Shown here: positions 33,226 to 40,781 of the stretch, piece by piece
Layout: each line of letters opens with the position of its first letter
Position numbering within the stretch: position 1 is the first letter of the stretch
From: Planctomycetota bacterium
GTDB lineage: Bacteria > Planctomycetota > Phycisphaerae > SM23-33
DNA length: 40,781 nt
Assembly: GCA_024275995.1 (NCBI GenBank)
Contig: JAJRYB010000064.1
Coordinates: 1 to 40,781 of the forward strand
Reading direction: 5' to 3'
The notes under the pieces: model-generated
Told to the model about the DNA's origin: nothing
The model's input: the letters and a program-made list of their open reading frames with translations, nothing else
Databases searched by the model: none
Made by a program: the position numbers and the translations under genes

Positions 33226-34116
33226 ATGTCGGCCATCGTAGCCTGTATCACCGGCGGCGAAGTCCATCGGCAATGGCAGGAAGGACGCCTCCTGGGCGAA
33301 CAGATCGGACCGAGGCGGACCCCCTTCGGAAACAGCGCGGATATCTTCCTCGTAGAGGGAGACGGAGAGCCATTTTACCTCCTGCCGCGTAACACCGGAG
33401 GGCAGGCAAAGCCCGCACCCTCGCGCGTTAACAGCAGGGCGAATATCTACGCCCTGAAAGACCTCGGCGTCCGGCACGTCCTTGCGTGGGGTCCCGGCGG
33501 AGCGGTAACGCACAACATCGCCGTCGGTGAACTGGTCATTTTCAACGATCTGCTGGACCTGACGTACCTTCGCGATCGCACGTTCTTCGAGGACTCGCCG
33601 CTGGGATACCTGCGTCAATTCCCGGTGTTCTGCCCGTCGCTGGCGTCTGTGGTCTGCGGCGTGCTCGATTCGATGAAGCTTATCTACCATTCGCGCGGCA
33701 CGGCTGCGGTCTCCGAAGGGCCCCGGCTGGAAACGCCCGCAGAAGTCCGTCGCCTGGCGACCGTCGGAGCGGAGGTGGCGACGCACCACTTCGTTCCGGA
33801 GGTGTTCCTGGCGAAAGAACTCCAGATGTGCTACGCCGGCGTCTGCTACGTGGTCAACTACGCCGAGACGGGCAGCCGCCACCGACCGTTCATGCCCGGC
33901 GACCTGTTTGGTGGACTTACGCAGAAATCCGAGCACGAACGGCTCGCCGGGGTGATCGCAACGATCAGCCGGATCGTCCACAAGGTCGCCACCACCATCC
34001 GCAAAGGACAAATGGACGCCTGCGATTGCCACAGCACCATGCAGGCGAACATAAACGAGTACGACCTGTCGAACGATTGGCGGGAATGGTTTACCGGGAA
34101 TAACGGGCAGGGCTGA
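33226..34116 (+). CDS. MTA/purine nucleoside phosphorylase-family protein
   Basis: 296 residues. Phosphorylase of the PNP/MTAP type, which would cleave 5'-methylthioadenosine or a purine nucleoside to base and ribose phosphate. Recognised motifs are RTPFGNSADIF, YLLPRNTG (phosphate contact), VLAWGPGGAVTHNI and SEGPRLETPAEVR (base pocket), VVNYAETGS. The C-terminus (about 245-296) is divergent. AAGGAGG sits 5 bases before ATG 33226. It lies in line with the amidohydrolase at 34990, whose family includes SAH/MTA and aminofutalosine deaminases, so a methionine-salvage or futalosine link is plausible. The exact substrate is not assignable. Confidence 0.82.
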   Translation: MSAIVACITGGEVHRQWQEGRLLGEQIGPRRTPFGNSADIFLVEGDGEPFYLLPRNTGGQAKPAPSRVNSRANIYALKDLGVRHVLAWGPGGAVTHNIAVGELVIFNDLLDLTYLRDRTFFEDSPLGYLRQFPVFCPSLASVVCGVLDSMKLIYHSRGTAAVSEGPRLETPAEVRRLATVGAEVATHHFVPEVFLAKELQMCYAGVCYVVNYAETGSRHRPFMPGDLFGGLTQKSEHERLAGVIATISRIVHKVATTIRKGQMDACDCHSTMQANINEYDLSNDWREWFTGNNGQG

Positions 34117-34190
34117 CGCTGCCGGTTAACTGTGCCCCGTTTATCGAGCGCTGTTTTCCAACTCCGCTTCCCGCACTGAAAGGAAACGCC

Positions 34191-34898
34191 ATGAAGAAGC
34201 TAACTATTCTGTTTGCGATCCTGGCATGTTCAGCGGTACTGGCCCCTGGCGCCGAAAAAAAAGACTTCGCCAAAATCGACACGGACGCCCTGACGAACGA
34301 AACACAGAAAAGCGCCGAGCCGACCGATGGCATGAACATAGTTTGGTGGGTGCCGTCTGAGTTCTGGAAAGCGTCCGCCGCACAGGACAAGACACTCACG
34401 CCTGACGAACGCAAGCAACTGGGCGAGGCGTTCGATCCGTACGTTGTGCTTGCGATTGTCCGCACGGACATAAACAGCCTCGGCGCGTTCCGCTTTCACA
34501 ACAAGGTGTCGGTCCAGCGTGATTTGCGAGTTACATATGTCGATGCCAAGGGTGTCGAAAAGGCGCTTGCGCATTCCGATAAGGTCAACGTCTCAGTAAA
34601 GAACATCTTCGGCTTCATGAGACCAATGCTGGGGGGCGCAATGGGCGAGATGGGGAAAAATTTTCACTTTTTCGTCTTCAGGAACAGCGACTCGAAAGGT
34701 AAACAGATCGTCTCGCCGTACCTGAAAGGCACGCTGGTCGTGGAGCTGAAGAAAACGCCCCGCGAGGCTGGCGGAATAATCCGGTTCGAATGCCCGCTCA
34801 ATTCGTTGCACGTCCCGCGAGAATGCGCCAAGTGTCGCAAGAAAGCGCATATTTCGTGGAACTTCTGCCCGTGGTGCGGACTCGCCCTGCCAAAATAG
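34191..34898 (+). CDS. exported protein with C-terminal zinc ribbon
   Basis: 235 residues with a signal peptide (about 1-20, MKKLTILFAILACSAVLAPG), a beta-rich body I do not recognise, and a C-terminal CAKCRKKAHISWNFCPWCG, which gives four zinc-binding Cys in a CxxC-x11-CxxC ribbon. About 50-160 includes WWVPSEFWKASA and FDPYVVLAIVRTD. A zinc ribbon on an exported protein is unusual. Its base composition looks lower in GC than its neighbours. AAAGGAAA precedes ATG 34191. Function unknown. Confidence 0.7.
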   Translation: MKKLTILFAILACSAVLAPGAEKKDFAKIDTDALTNETQKSAEPTDGMNIVWWVPSEFWKASAAQDKTLTPDERKQLGEAFDPYVVLAIVRTDINSLGAFRFHNKVSVQRDLRVTYVDAKGVEKALAHSDKVNVSVKNIFGFMRPMLGGAMGEMGKNFHFFVFRNSDSKGKQIVSPYLKGTLVVELKKTPREAGGIIRFECPLNSLHVPRECAKCRKKAHISWNFCPWCGLALPK

Positions 34899-34989
34899 CC
34901 CATCCGTGGGCAACGCGCCTTGGTCGATCCGGCGAGTCAAGGCAAGTTGCCTGCCTTACGATTGACATTACCCGGACTTGGAGACGTCA

Positions 34990-36222
34990 GTGGCGGCTGC
35001 GAAAAGCTGGAGCATCTCGGCCGAGTGGATCGTTCCGGTGGACGGAGAGCCGATTCGTCGCGGCGTCCTTCGCGGACGCGGCGGGGTAATCGAGGCGATC
35101 GGACCGGCCCGGAAGGTCCACCCGGCGGCGAAGCATCGCGCGCTGGGCGAAGTGGCGGTGCTGCCCGGGCTGATCAACGCGCACACGCACCTGGAGCTTT
35201 CGCACCTTCGACGCAAGCTCCCGCCCAAACGCCCGATGACGCAATGGCTTTTCGGCGTGTTTCGCGGGCAAGTCGTCGGTGCGGACCACTCCCGCAGCGT
35301 CGTCGCCGGAGCGGACGAGGCGCTGGCGCTGGGGACGACGACGATTGCGGACGTCTGCCACAATAACGGCGCGTGGCGGGAGCTGAAGGACCATAGCCTC
35401 CGCGCCCTGTGCCTTGCGGAGGTCGCGGGTATCGGCCCGCTCGCACACGGCGCGATGCGTCGCCTGCGGAAAAGCCTGCGCGGCACCCGTCGCACTACCT
35501 GCCTGCGATTCGGAATTTCCCTGCACGCGCCGTATTCGACCGCGGAGGAGGTCTACCGCGAAGCAATCGCCCTGGCGCGAAAACGTCGCATGATCGTCGC
35601 GACGCACCTTGCGGAAACCGAAGGCGAACGGCAGTTCCTGCTTCGCGGATCGGGAAAGTTCTTCGACTTCCTAGCCCAGATGGGAATGATCGATTCGTCC
35701 GTCCGCGTGCACGGCGTCAAGCCGATGGAGTTCGCCCGCCGGGTCGGCCTGCTGGACGGACCTGCCATTCTCGCGCACGTGAACTACATCGACAATGAGG
35801 AGATGCGCATCCTCGCCGACGGGAAGGCGTCCGTAGCCTACTGCCCGCGATGCTGCGATTACTTCGGGCATAGCGGGCATCGCTACGCCGAGATGATCCA
35901 GGCCGGGGTTAACGTGGCGCTGGGTACTGACAGCCTGGCGAGCAACGACTCTCTCAGCATGCTCGACGAGATGCGCCGCCTGCGGTCCGACGGAAAAGTG
36001 GACCGCGATACGATCCTCAGGATGGCTACGATCAACGGCGCCAAGGCGATGGGTTGGGACGAGACGATCGGAAGCCTCTCGCCGGGCAAGTCCGCCGACT
36101 GGATCGTCGTCGACCTGCCACGCGAAACGCATCATCCCCTGGAGGCGATCCTCACAAGCGACGGGCGGGTGACGGAAGTCGGCATAGCCGGGAAGGTCGT
36201 CCACGCCGTCGTCGGGAAATGA
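34990..36222 (+). CDS. amidohydrolase, SAH/aminofutalosine deaminase-like
   Basis: 410 residues in the metal-dependent TIM-barrel amidohydrolase superfamily. Metal ligands are His65/His67 (INAHTHLELSH), with later His residues in VATHLAETEGE and LAHVNYIDNEE, and Asp in LGTDSLASND. The order is that of the SAH/MTA/guanine/aminofutalosine deaminase group. GTG 34990 is supported by GGAG at 6 bases; the frame opens at TTG 34978. Neighbouring MTAP-like phosphorylase suggests a purine nucleoside substrate (inference). It converges on the lipoprotein gene with one base between stops. Confidence 0.85.
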   Translation: MAAAKSWSISAEWIVPVDGEPIRRGVLRGRGGVIEAIGPARKVHPAAKHRALGEVAVLPGLINAHTHLELSHLRRKLPPKRPMTQWLFGVFRGQVVGADHSRSVVAGADEALALGTTTIADVCHNNGAWRELKDHSLRALCLAEVAGIGPLAHGAMRRLRKSLRGTRRTTCLRFGISLHAPYSTAEEVYREAIALARKRRMIVATHLAETEGERQFLLRGSGKFFDFLAQMGMIDSSVRVHGVKPMEFARRVGLLDGPAILAHVNYIDNEEMRILADGKASVAYCPRCCDYFGHSGHRYAEMIQAGVNVALGTDSLASNDSLSMLDEMRRLRSDGKVDRDTILRMATINGAKAMGWDETIGSLSPGKSADWIVVDLPRETHHPLEAILTSDGRVTEVGIAGKVVHAVVGK

Positions 36223-36223
36223 T

Positions 36224-36661
36224 TCATATCTCACTGACAACCGTGCCGAGTCGCTCCCAACGGATGTCGTCTCTCACGGGAACGGTTCCGAACGTAACGA
36301 CCATTCGAAACCTGCGTCCCAGGTGGCGAACGGTCAGCTGCGCCTCGACGTTTTCGCTGTCGGGCGGGGCGTGGAAACGCACCACCTGGTGGTATCCCCA
36401 CCGGCTGCGTCCGCGCCGAATGTGGACGGCTGCGGGAACCTGCCCGGCGTCGCTGATAACGATGACATTTTCGATTTTCGGCTCGTGCCGCTTGCGACGG
36501 GCGAGCGTTTCGATGAGCACCTCCAGCTCGTCGCCGGCGAATGCCCATTTACCGCTGCACTCGGGGGCCTGGCGCGTCTGAGGCAGGCGAACCTTCTCGA
36601 AGCCGAGACAGCCCGACAACGCCGCAAGAAAAACGATGGAAAGAATCGACACTCGTCGCAT
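36224..36661 (-). CDS. small lipoprotein of unknown function
   Basis: 145 residues. The signal MRRVSILSIVFLAALSGC ends in lipobox LSGC (Cys18). The mature part is basic and beta-rich (WAFAGDELEVLIETLARRKR, WGYHQVVRFHAPPDSENVEA, MVVTFGTVPVRDDIRW). No domain recognised. The frame is open to 36871, but that extension overlaps the end of the ATPase gene. The gap 36662-36758 holds nothing evident. No clear Shine-Dalgarno sequence precedes ATG 36661. Confidence 0.6.
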   Translation of the reverse strand: MRRVSILSIVFLAALSGCLGFEKVRLPQTRQAPECSGKWAFAGDELEVLIETLARRKRHEPKIENVIVISDAGQVPAAVHIRRGRSRWGYHQVVRFHAPPDSENVEAQLTVRHLGRRFRMVVTFGTVPVRDDIRWERLGTVVSEI

Positions 36662-36758
36662 GAATGAAAGATCGGACCGTTTCCGTCCGAGCTTTAAAAA
36701 CCAATTCATCGGAACAATTCGCAAGCAACAGGCAAAAAAAACGAGGCACGACTCTTTT

Positions 36759-37976
36759 CTACGATGATTGGGGACGACTGCCTGTACGAGTGGACTCCAA
36801 AAAGAGGTAGAATGCCACAAGTTGGTTCGGGAATACCCATTCCCCGCGTACGTCTCCGGGACAAAGGGCATGAAGCTTCTTCATCCGCTGGAGGAAATTG
36901 TTCAGCTTTTTTTTCTCGCTATCAACGAGCCCCTTGGCAAGATCGGCCTTACGGAAACTGAGGGTGGAGCGAGCCAACCTGCCGAGCTTGCCCAGGATCG
37001 ACCGATAGTCTCTGCTCCGCAGTGCTTGTCGCACTGGCTCGAAATACTTTTCGCCGACTATATCTGCGGCCGCCAAGACACCCGTATTGGTATCGTGCAT
37101 ATCAACAACGCCATCGTGGTCTTGCCAGTAAACAGCATCCCCAATTTCATGCATAAGCTTCGGAAGTCCGCCGGACCATTTGGCCATTTCCTTCTCCACC
37201 CCGTCTTTCAGGGTCATGTTCACGGAGTCGAAGGCCTGCGAAAAAAACTCCTCAGTCTCCGGATCGCTGAGGGGATTCAGCCTGACGATATCGAAGACGC
37301 GTTCCACTGGACGGTGGCATTCGATCATTTCCCTACGCCGCTCGGGCACACCGCCCAGCACCAACAGCAACGGCAGACCGTTCCCGGAGGAAACAGAGAT
37401 CTCATCCACAAGGCTCTTGAGCATAGACGAGAACCGCGGCTCCCTGGCAATGCCGTTCAGATCGTCGAGGTACAAGGCTATCCCCTTGTACTCCTCCTGG
37501 AGGCTTGCCCAAACGCGCCGGAGAAACGGCAGAAAATCATGGCTAAGCTCGGCGGCATCATCCCGCAGCGCCCGAGTATCCAGGCGAACTCCAAAAAACT
37601 CCACGCCCTTTACGTACTTGCTCAGGAAGGACTTCACGCGGTCGTAAACCTTGCTGGCGTGGCTTTGCTGAATCACGCGGGAGACAACGTGTACCACCAT
37701 CTCCTCGATCGTGTTCACGCCACCCAGGAAAACGTGAAATCCGGCTACATGAAGCTCCTCTTCCGACTTTGATCGGACATAGGAGATAAGGGAGCTTTTG
37801 CCGATTCCGTATTCTCCGGTTACGAAAATGTTCTGCTGCTTTCCCAGAGTAACCTGTTGGGCTGAGCGCAGCATTCGCTCGACTTGCTCGCGGCGTCCAA
37901 TAAACATGTCCGGGGGTACGGGCTGTCCTGGGCTAAAAGGACTTCGGCCTTTTTCGAAGCTCGTAATCTCGCTCAT
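36759..37976 (-). CDS. orphan AAA-type ATPase, low GC
   Basis: 405 residues. P-loop ATPase with Walker A GEYGIGKSS (about 54-62), Walker B IALYLDD (Asp171/Asp172), a likely sensor region (LVLGGVPERRREM), and a helical C-terminal part (200-405) including a probable winged-helix or lid. The N-terminus contains GRREQVERM, as in Orc1/Cdc6-like and STAND/AAA ATPases. GGAGG is 8 bases before ATG 37976. Two 60-base lines counted here are 48-50% GC, well below neighbours near 60%, so transfer is likely. Partners and function are unknown; defence, replication-related and signalling roles are all open. Confidence 0.82.
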   Translation of the reverse strand: MSEITSFEKGRSPFSPGQPVPPDMFIGRREQVERMLRSAQQVTLGKQQNIFVTGEYGIGKSSLISYVRSKSEEELHVAGFHVFLGGVNTIEEMVVHVVSRVIQQSHASKVYDRVKSFLSKYVKGVEFFGVRLDTRALRDDAAELSHDFLPFLRRVWASLQEEYKGIALYLDDLNGIAREPRFSSMLKSLVDEISVSSGNGLPLLLVLGGVPERRREMIECHRPVERVFDIVRLNPLSDPETEEFFSQAFDSVNMTLKDGVEKEMAKWSGGLPKLMHEIGDAVYWQDHDGVVDMHDTNTGVLAAADIVGEKYFEPVRQALRSRDYRSILGKLGRLARSTLSFRKADLAKGLVDSEKKKLNNFLQRMKKLHALCPGDVRGEWVFPNQLVAFYLFLESTRTGSRPQSS

Positions 37977-38028
37977 TCTTGCTACCTCCATCGGCAAGCT
38001 TGCACACCCTATCCGTTTCCCACCAAAA

Positions 38029-39258
38029 CTACAAGTCCTCAAGCATGTGCCCCATCTTGTCCTTCTTGGTCCTGAGGTACTCGCGATTACCGTCGTGGGC
38101 GGGGATCTCCAGCGGCACCCGCTCGATGATGCGAAGCCCGAAACCTTCCAGCCCGTAAATCTTCCGTGGATTGTTCGTCATGATCCGCAGCTGCCGCAGG
38201 CCGAGGTCGCGCAGAATCTGGTTGCCGATCCCGTAATCGCGTTTATCCGCCTCGAAACCAAGGTGCAGGTTCGCCTCGACGGTGTCCATCCCCTGCTCTA
38301 TCTGGAGCTTGTATGCCCGCAGCTTGTTGATAAGTCCGATTCCGCGCCCCTCCTGGCGGACGTAGATCAGCGCGCCCTTGCCGACCTCGGCAATCCGCTT
38401 CAGGGCGGTCTGCAGCTGCTCGCCGCAATCGCACCGCAGCGAGCCGAACACGTCCCCGGTCAGACATTCGCTGTGCACGCGCACAAGGACCGGCTCCTCG
38501 TGCACGAGAGGCTTTCCGTCGGCGTCCGTATCGCCCACGCCGCCCAGACACAGCGCGATGTGCGGCTCGGGATCGACAATGGACGAGTACGCGATCAGGC
38601 GAAACGCGCCCATCTCCAGCGGCATGTCGATTTCGACTGCCCGTTCGATGAGGTTCTCCGAGCGCAGGCGGTAACGTATCAGCTCCGCCACCGAGCACAT
38701 CTTAAGGTCGTGAATACGGCAGAATTCTTCGAGGTCGTCGCGACGGGCCATGGTCCCGTCGTCTTTCATGATCTCGCAGATGACGGCGATGGGTTTGAGC
38801 TTCGCCAGCCTCGCCAGGTCCACCGCGCCTTCGGTCTGCCCGGCGCGGATGAGCACCCCTCCCTCGCGTGCGCGCAGCGGGAAAACATGTCCGGGACGCA
38901 CGAGGTCCGTGGGTTTCGCATCGTCGCGGCAGACGACCTCGATCGTCCTTGCCCGGTCCGCCGCCGAGATGCCCGTCGTCACGCCCGTCGCGGCGTCCAC
39001 CGTAACGGTGAACGCGGTCCCGTGCAGCGCGGTGTTGTCCGTTACCTGCGGATGCAGGGCGAGCTTGTCCGCAAGGGCGCCCGTCATTGGCAGGCAGATC
39101 ATTCCGCGCCCGAACCGGGCCATGAAGTTTATTATCTCCGGCGTGGCCATCTCGGCCGCACAGACCAGGTCGCCTTCGTTTTCGCGCGATTCGTCGTCGA
39201 CCAGGACGATCATCCGCCCGTCGCGCAGGTCTTTCAGGATATCTTCGATGGAATTCAT
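38029..39258 (-). CDS. ribBA: bifunctional DHBP synthase/GTP cyclohydrolase II
   Basis: 409 residues fusing two riboflavin enzymes. The N-terminal DHBP synthase (about 1-205) has [23 protein letters not shown] and [13 protein letters not shown], which turn ribulose-5-phosphate into dihydroxybutanone phosphate. The GTP cyclohydrolase II half (about 210-400) has [20 protein letters not shown] (the zinc Cys) and [12 protein letters not shown], opening GTP. ATG 39258 overlaps the pgsA stop as ATGA. The frame upstream, to 39588, is antisense or out-of-frame with pgsA. ribD lies at 14318. No FMN riboswitch pattern was recognised. Confidence 0.96.
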   Translation of the reverse strand: MNSIEDILKDLRDGRMIVLVDDESRENEGDLVCAAEMATPEIINFMARFGRGMICLPMTGALADKLALHPQVTDNTALHGTAFTVTVDAATGVTTGISAADRARTIEVVCRDDAKPTDLVRPGHVFPLRAREGGVLIRAGQTEGAVDLARLAKLKPIAVICEIMKDDGTMARRDDLEEFCRIHDLKMCSVAELIRYRLRSENLIERAVEIDMPLEMGAFRLIAYSSIVDPEPHIALCLGGVGDTDADGKPLVHEEPVLVRVHSECLTGDVFGSLRCDCGEQLQTALKRIAEVGKGALIYVRQEGRGIGLINKLRAYKLQIEQGMDTVEANLHLGFEADKRDYGIGNQILRDLGLRQLRIMTNNPRKIYGLEGFGLRIIERVPLEIPAHDGNREYLRTKKDKMGHMLEDL

Positions 39259-39947
39259 GTGTCGGTTCCGTCGCCGGGTCCGTTCATGGTCCGGCCGGTC
39301 GTTTTCGTCGCCGATTCGTCGAGCGGTTTCGCCTCCGAGAGGACGAACCGCAGGCCCAGCCTCGTATAACTGATCGTGGCGCAAATGGACAGCACGACCA
39401 CGCCGACGCCGGCGCCGAAGGCGGCCCAACGCCCCAGCCCGTCGATCAGCAGATCGAGGTCCGGCGCCAGCAGGACGCTGGCAAGCATGATCAACTGCCC
39501 GAACGTGCTCGCCTTGCCCGCCAGTGTCGGCTGCACCCGCAGGCGGTCCGTAACCAGATATACTACCACGAATCCGACGATGACCCACAGGTCCTTTCCG
39601 ACAATCGCGATGACGACCCAGTTTGGCACCTGTGCGCCGGGTATGCAGAATTCCGGTATCGAAAGCAGGATTACCGAGCTGATGATCAGCGCCTTATCGG
39701 CAAGGGGGTCCAATATCGCGCCGAGGCGCGTTTTTATGCCCAGCTTGCGCGCGAGCAGACCGTCGAGGTAATCGGACATCGCCATCAGGGCGAACGTGCC
39801 CATGGCTGCATACCTCGCCCACGAGAAACCAGGCTGGTGCTGATTCATCAACAGTAGAAGGAACGGCCAGATCAGCAGAAGGCGCAGCAGGGTGATGCGG
39901 TTAGGCCAGGATAACGCACGCCAGAGTTTATCGTGGTTGGATGGCAC
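39255..39947 (-). CDS. CDP-alcohol phosphatidyltransferase, PgsA-like
   Basis: 230-residue multi-pass membrane enzyme transferring a CDP-diacylglycerol-bound phosphatidyl group to an alcohol, most likely glycerol 3-phosphate. The signature is [15 protein letters not shown], then [11 protein letters not shown], giving Asp59, Asp62, Asp80 and Asp84 (DxxDGxxAR..GxxxDxxxD). About six transmembrane helices. The N-terminus [15 protein letters not shown] is typical. GTG 39947 is the start used, after a GGGA. It is followed by ribBA with a 4-base overlap and preceded by a membrane-protein gene (27 bases). Cardiolipin or phosphatidylinositol-type activity cannot be excluded. Confidence 0.9.
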   Translation of the reverse strand: MPSNHDKLWRALSWPNRITLLRLLLIWPFLLLLMNQHQPGFSWARYAAMGTFALMAMSDYLDGLLARKLGIKTRLGAILDPLADKALIISSVILLSIPEFCIPGAQVPNWVVIAIVGKDLWVIVGFVVVYLVTDRLRVQPTLAGKASTFGQLIMLASVLLAPDLDLLIDGLGRWAAFGAGVGVVVLSICATISYTRLGLRFVLSEAKPLDESATKTTGRTMNGPGDGTDT

Positions 39948-39974
39948 CTGACTGTTCCCGTATTCTGGCCCGAT

Positions 39975-40514
39975 TCATGATTCCGGTTTCTGCACGTCCC
40001 GACGGAACAGCCAGGCCCCAAGAAGCAGAATCGCCGCCAGGGGGTAGGCTGCAAGAACCGCGTATAGCGCCCAGGGACGGTACAGCATGTTGCCTGTGTC
40101 CGGGTTCGTCGCCCTTTGCTCTGCCGTGGGAAGCTTCAGCAGCACCCACGTCCCAAGAATCAGCAACAGCGCAGCCGCCGCGATCAGAAGCGGAATCATC
40201 GTCTGCTTGAATTGTGCGGCGTGAGCGTGCTTGGCTTTCCTGGCTATGTTCGCAGCCCGTGCCTGACGCTGGGCCACTGTCTGCGGATCGACCTGCACCT
40301 CCGGAACCGCGACCTCGATCGCATCCGGAACGGGGAACTCCGCCAACGCCTCTGCGATCTCCTCGTCGTCCGGCGCGTCGAAAGGGGGCGGCGACTGATC
40401 ATCGCTGCCGCTATCGTGAATTCCATTGGCCATCGCAGCCAGCGCGTCGACACTGGCGGCGTGGTGGTCCTCGCCCTGTTCGTCGATATCTTGCTTATCC
40501 TGCTCTTCGGACAT
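39975..40514 (-). CDS. two-helix membrane protein with acidic N-terminus
   Basis: 179 residues. A long acidic, hydrophilic N-terminal part (MSEEQDKQDIDEQGEDHHAA; later ALAEFPVPDAIEV) is followed by two transmembrane helices (about 106-127 and 150-170) and a short basic end (RRDVQKPES). No domain recognised. ATG 40514 has GAAGG at 6 bases. It leads the run with pgsA and ribBA. The partial gene at 40666 is divergent. Confidence 0.65.
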   Translation of the reverse strand: MSEEQDKQDIDEQGEDHHAASVDALAAMANGIHDSGSDDQSPPPFDAPDDEEIAEALAEFPVPDAIEVAVPEVQVDPQTVAQRQARAANIARKAKHAHAAQFKQTMIPLLIAAAALLLILGTWVLLKLPTAEQRATNPDTGNMLYRPWALYAVLAAYPLAAILLLGAWLFRRDVQKPES

Positions 40515-40578
40515 TATTGACCTTCTTTCAGCGGTCAGCATTCAGGCTTTTGTTTTTGCTGATAGCTTCTTGCACCGA

Positions 40579-40596
40579 TGTCTGTCTTTTCAGACA
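40579..40596. other. stem-loop in the divergent promoter region
   Basis: TGTCTG-TCTTTT-CAGACA, a 6-bp perfect stem with a 6-base loop, between the divergent starts at 40514 and 40666. Possible operator or leader structure. Confidence 0.3.
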
Positions 40597-40620
40597 AGGC
40601 CTACTACAATATAAAGATGA

Positions 40621-40626
40621 TATAAT
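40621..40626 (+). promoter_or_regulatory. -10 element upstream of the 40666 gene
   Basis: Perfect TATAAT in an AT-rich stretch, with predicted start near 40633 and 33 bases of leader. No good -35 box is present, so confidence is limited. Confidence 0.35.
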
Positions 40627-40665
40627 ACGGTCCGCCTTCTGGCTAGATGGTTTTTGGGGACAACC

Positions 40666-40781
40666 ATGAACATACGACAACCTGCTTTCGCCGGACAATT
40701 CTACGACTCTTCGCCCAGTTCCTGCCGTCACCACGTGGAGAAGCTGCTGGAAAGCGTCACCCTTCCGGACGACCTGCCGAG
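40666..40781 (+). CDS. MEMO/AmmeMemoRadiSam B-like protein (5' end only)
   Basis: 38 codons visible before the window ends. The start MNIRQPAFAGQFYDSSPSSC then VEKLLESV matches the N-terminus of the MEMO family (commonly xRxPAVAGQFYP), which in bacteria often pairs with AMMECR1 and a radical SAM protein (AmmeMemoRadiSam system). GGGG precedes ATG 40666. Only the family can be suggested; partners, if any, lie beyond the window. Confidence 0.7.
   Translation, partial: MNIRQPAFAGQFYDSSPSSCRHHVEKLLESVTLPDDLP

Noticed and set aside
32515-34032. 505-codon minus-strand frame
   Set aside because: It runs antisense to the DUF721 and phosphorylase genes and shows no recognisable domain.
37990-38028. 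FMN riboswitch near riboflavin genes
   Set aside because: Neither ribD nor ribBA has the conserved FMN aptamer sequence upstream; only a short GCAAGCTTGC palindrome was seen.
37798-39369. 523-codon plus-strand frame
   Set aside because: It is antisense to ribBA and the ATPase, both with intact motifs.
1-40781. CRISPR arrays, rRNA, tRNA, transposases
   Set aside because: None was recognised when reading both strands; short tRNAs could still be missed without a covariance search.

Overview
The window looks like chromosomal DNA of a Planctomycetes-type bacterium, probably from the Phycisphaerae side (inference). The evidence is GC-rich coding with long antisense shadow frames, a PVC-type small basic protein (9308-9577), a Planctomycete-style type II fatty-acid module with an unusually long acyl carrier protein, lysine-rich DksA-like and SPOR-like proteins, and a sigma/anti-sigma/DUF3106-type module. 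I found no rRNA, tRNA, CRISPR array, transposase or phage gene.

Layout. 1-2369 (minus): alpha/beta hydrolase followed by a GH3-family acyl-adenylating enzyme cut by the window start. 2575-3903 (plus): exported TPR/coiled-coil protein behind a good promoter whose start site lies in a perfect 14-bp palindrome. 3911-7552 (minus): promoter, ACP, FabZ-like dehydratase, a ketosynthase-like protein lacking the second catalytic His, and a complete ketosynthase, with overlapping starts and stops. 7581-9577: a second FabZ, a class I aminotransferase and the small basic protein. 9595-11779: SPOR-like membrane protein and an MFS permease. 11834-13239 (plus): promoter and xylose isomerase. 13244-14212: lipoprotein. 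14318-15424: ribD. 15433-21171 (minus): promoter, dksA-like, lspA, M48-like peptidase, deoxyribosyltransferase-like protein, rlmN, ECF sigma factor, a possible 67-codon gene, anti-sigma factor and a DUF3106-like protein. 21247-23711: membrane-anchored dual-specificity phosphatase and a GlmM/ManB-type phosphohexomutase. 23897-24526: superoxide dismutase. 24812-27765: lipoprotein HtrA protease with four PDZ domains followed by a catalytically dead paralogue. 27948-30999: alr divergent from asd-truA. 31083-32956: promoter, dnaN and dciA-like DUF721 gene. 33226-36222: MTA phosphorylase-like gene, a zinc-ribbon exported protein and an amidohydrolase. 36224-40514 (minus): lipoprotein, an orphan low-GC AAA-type ATPase, ribBA, pgsA and a two-helix membrane protein. 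40666-end (plus): beginning of a MEMO/AmmeMemoRadiSam B-type gene.

How the genes fit together. Most of the region is housekeeping: envelope building blocks (alr, asd, glmM-like, pgsA, lspA), riboflavin (ribD, ribBA), replication (dnaN, dciA), RNA modification (truA, rlmN) and stress or envelope quality control (sod, htrA pair, sigma module). The least ordinary parts are the type II acyl-chain cluster beside the GH3 enzyme, the HtrA/pseudo-HtrA pair, the possible small gene between the sigma and anti-sigma genes, long intergenic inverted repeats including a dispersed short motif, and the low-GC orphan ATPase. Convergent neighbours mostly end within 1-17 bases of each other, so the region is compact. 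All functions are read from the sequence and from family knowledge; no database search was run.
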